Shown here piece after piece: positions 44,758 through 46,209 of a DNA stretch of 46,209 nucleotides. Position 1 is the stretch's first letter; every line of letters starts with the position of its first letter. The notes below the pieces were generated by a model, which saw only the letters and a list, made by a program, of their open reading frames with translations, was not told where the DNA came from and ran no database searches. The stretch is from Planctomycetota bacterium (lineage in GTDB: Bacteria > Planctomycetota > Planctomycetia > Planctomycetales > Planctomycetaceae). Location: contig VGZH01000046.1 of assembly GCA_016872645.1 (NCBI GenBank), positions 1 through 46,209 of the forward strand. Reading direction: 5' to 3'. The position numbers were made by a program, and so were the translations under genes.

Positions 44758-45267
44758 ATGGTCGCCAGAACATCCAAGAAATCGGTGAAGGTTCCAAAGA
44801 AGTCCGTCGCCAAGCCGGTCGCTGCGAAGACAGCGTCAAAGCCGCCGCCGGGAAATGGCGTGAAGCGGGTCAAGCTTCTTTCGGGCGGCAATCCTCAGAT
44901 CGCGAAGGGGTACGGCGACGCTCCGGTGCAGGCTTACATCGAGGCCATGCCGGGTTGGAAACGGGACGTCGGACATCGCCTCGACGAGTTGATCGGCCGC
45001 GCCGTTCCCAGCGTGTGCAAGGCGGTCAAATGGAACTCGCCGTTCTATGGTGTTGAGGAAGGAGTTTGGTTCCTCGGCCTGCATTGCATGACGAAGTACA
45101 TCAAAGTGGCGTTCTTCCGCGGCGCGTCGCTGCGCCCCATCCCCCCCGGCGAGTCCAAACAAGAGGAAGTCCGCTACCTCAACATCTTCGAGCACGAGTC
45201 GCTCGACGAAGTCCAATTTGTTGCTTGGGTGAAGCAAGCCAGCCAACTACCCGGCGTAAAGATGTGA
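44758..45267 (+). CDS. DUF1801 (YdhG-like) protein
   Basis: A 169-residue protein. A Lys-rich N-terminal tail of about 40 residues (KKSVKVPKKSVAKPVAAKTA) precedes a DUF1801 fold: VQAYIEAMPGWKRDVGHRLD, then AVKWNSPFYGVEEGVWFLGL, KYIKVAFFRGASLRP and a C-terminal helix. The tail resembles histone-H1-like linkers and could bind DNA or RNA. TTGGAG precedes ATG 44758. The next gene encodes a second DUF1801 protein. Function of the family is poorly known. Confidence 0.88.
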   Translation: MVARTSKKSVKVPKKSVAKPVAAKTASKPPPGNGVKRVKLLSGGNPQIAKGYGDAPVQAYIEAMPGWKRDVGHRLDELIGRAVPSVCKAVKWNSPFYGVEEGVWFLGLHCMTKYIKVAFFRGASLRPIPPGESKQEEVRYLNIFEHESLDEVQFVAWVKQASQLPGVKM

Positions 45268-45268
45268 C

Positions 45269-45354
45269 CCGTAGCCGCGTTCGCCAAGAACGCGGAGGCT
45301 GAAATGTTCTATGGTCGCCCTCTCTCCCCGCGTTCTTGGCGAGCGCGGCTACGG
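45269..45354. repeat. Inverted-arm repeat between the two DUF1801 genes
   Basis: The left arm 45269-45295 (CCGTAGCCGCGTTCGCCAAG and on) and right arm 45328-45354 are inverted copies at 26 of 27 positions with a 32-nt spacer. The element fills the gap: it starts two bases after the first stop codon and ends nine bases before the next ATG. Confidence 0.95.
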
Positions 45355-45363
45355 AATGATCCC

Positions 45364-45831
45364 ATGCCGATTCCCAAGGACATCCTCGCTTGCGACAAAT
45401 CGCAGGCGGCTGGCGACAAGCGGATTTGCGATGCGCTCGCCAAAGCTCTCGACCAGCACCTGCCGGGCACCGAGTGCAAAATCTGGCATGCGCATCCGGT
45501 GTGGTTCTTGGAGGGCAATCCGATCGTCGGCTACCACAAGCTCAAGGATTGCGTCCGTCTCATGTTTTGGAGCGGTCGATCCTTCGAAGAGCCTTGTCTT
45601 AAACCCGTGGGCGGGTTCAAAACCGCTGCCGCGCGATACACCTCGGACGATCAGATCGCAGCCAAGGAACTGAAGCGGTCGCTGAAGAAGTCCATAGAGA
45701 TCCAGTGGGACTACAAGAACATTGTGAAACGCAAGGGCAAACTTGAACGAGTGAAAACTGAGGAAGCCATCGCGCCGAAGACGCACGGTCTCCGAGGTGC
45801 GTCGTCGTTTGGGGCCCGAGCGAGTTTCTGA
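45364..45831 (+). CDS. Second DUF1801 protein, C-terminus replaced by transposon sequence
   Basis: A 155-residue protein. The core has the DUF1801 pattern (CKIWHAHPVWFLEGNPIVGY, CVRLMFWSGRSF, IEIQWDYKNIVKRKGKL). The natural end is probably near residue 131. The following ~24 residues (KTEEAIAPKTHGLRGASSFG and on) are read from an IS3-family transposase remnant in the wrong frame, up to TGA 45829-45831. The insertion thus seems to have removed the native stop. ATG 45364 is nine bases after a repeat arm, and its Shine-Dalgarno sequence would fall within that arm. Confidence 0.8.
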   Translation: MPIPKDILACDKSQAAGDKRICDALAKALDQHLPGTECKIWHAHPVWFLEGNPIVGYHKLKDCVRLMFWSGRSFEEPCLKPVGGFKTAAARYTSDDQIAAKELKRSLKKSIEIQWDYKNIVKRKGKLERVKTEEAIAPKTHGLRGASSFGARASF

Positions 45832-46209
45832 GCGTCGTGCCTGCCGGATCCTTGGTCAGCCCCGCGGAACGCAACGGCACGTTCGACGTCGTGGTGCGGA
45901 CGAAGCGAAGCTTTTGGAAGAGATGCGGCGGATCGCTCGCCGGCGGCCCCGCTTTGGGAGTCCGCGAATCCACGACGCGCTCTTGAAGCGTGGCTGGGAA
46001 GGCAATCACAAGCGGGTCGAGCGACTGTGGCGAGAGGAAGGGATGCAAGTGCCCAGAAAGCAGCGGAAACGTCGGCGATTGTGCAGCGATAACGGCCCGG
46101 AGTTCGTGGCCCAGGAAGTGACTCGGTGGCTTGACCGAGCTATGGTGAAGACGCTGTTCATCGCCAAGGGGAGCCCTTGGGAGAACGGCTATGCGGAGAG
46201 TTTCAACAG
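45755..46209 (+). mobile_element. IS3-family transposase (orfB) remnant with in-frame core deletion, cut by window end
   Basis: Frame 2 from about 45755 reads KLRKPSRRRRTVSEVRRRLG, SERRACRILGQPRGTQRH, RFGSPRIHDALLKRGW, KRVERLWREEGMQVPRKQRK and then SDNGPEFVAQEVTRWLDRA and GSPWENGYAESFN. This is the classical IS3 OrfB order. Between the RKRRRL and SDNGPEF blocks the core with the first catalytic Asp and the VVDEFTRE-like segment, about 80 residues in the family, is absent, yet the frame is kept. The element cannot be active by itself. No start codon or left terminal repeat is visible, and it runs off the window at the right. Confidence 0.85.

Overview
The window looks like a chromosomal segment of a planctomycete, possibly from a metagenome assembly. 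The evidence is the gene content: a beta-RFAP synthase of the tetrahydromethanopterin C1 pathway, many secreted proteins of families common in that phylum (ASPIC/UnbV-FG-GAP, SUMF1-like, beta-propeller-like), ECF-type sigma factors of planctomycete style, and MoxR/DUF58 genes. GC content is fairly high and most of the sequence is genic. I found no rRNA, tRNA or CRISPR array.

Layout. 1-3757: a phosphate block, with the tail of a possible PDZ-type protein, a PhoR-like histidine kinase interrupted by three in-frame TGA codons, a DUF47/PhoU-like regulator and a PiT phosphate transporter. 4222-6198: ribF and an NrnA-like DHH phosphoesterase. 6241-8849: a bc-type respiratory module, with a Rieske protein followed by cytochrome b fused to two c-type haem sites. 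8936-10574: beta-RFAP synthase and an isochorismatase-family hydrolase. 10689-13047 (minus): an acyltransferase of the DUF374 type and an N-acyl-D-amino-acid deacylase. 13251-14759: an orphan sugar-ABC ATPase. 14761-16597 (minus): clpX and a small membrane protein. 16800-19259: KDPG aldolase, SUMF1-like, CaMKII-association-like and receiver-like proteins. 19273-23677 (minus): amidase, M20 peptidase, an unknown protein and a sugar isomerase in one run. 23986-26880: metK with a structured leader, a membrane protein and a sigma-like factor. 26899-28827 (minus): moxR and a DUF58 gene. 28997-31430: an ABC exporter pair. 32141-34969 (minus): polA. 35257-36786: a coiled-coil protein. 36807-41198 (minus): an ECF sigma factor and two dynamin-like GTPases. 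41323-44511 (minus): two secreted proteins. 44758-46209: two DUF1801 proteins, the second running into a damaged IS3-family transposase.

The most unusual feature of the window is a set of short elements made of two inverted arms (about 17-41 nt each) around a short spacer. They sit between genes at about ten places, with different arm sequences at most places. They do not only fill gaps. One lies in frame inside a GTPase gene, and a related palindromic word lies inside the polA linker. One arm carries the polA start codon, others carry stop codons or C-termini, and a related low-complexity tract encodes a signal peptide. This suggests small mobile or self-copying palindromes that keep reshaping gene ends.

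Other points of interest are the three UGA codons in the kinase, a promoter plus terminator-like hairpin directly in front of metK, the cytochrome b-dihaem c fusion, a Pol I with a decayed proofreading site, and a transposase with an in-frame deletion of its catalytic core. All function calls are by motif recognition only; no database search was possible.
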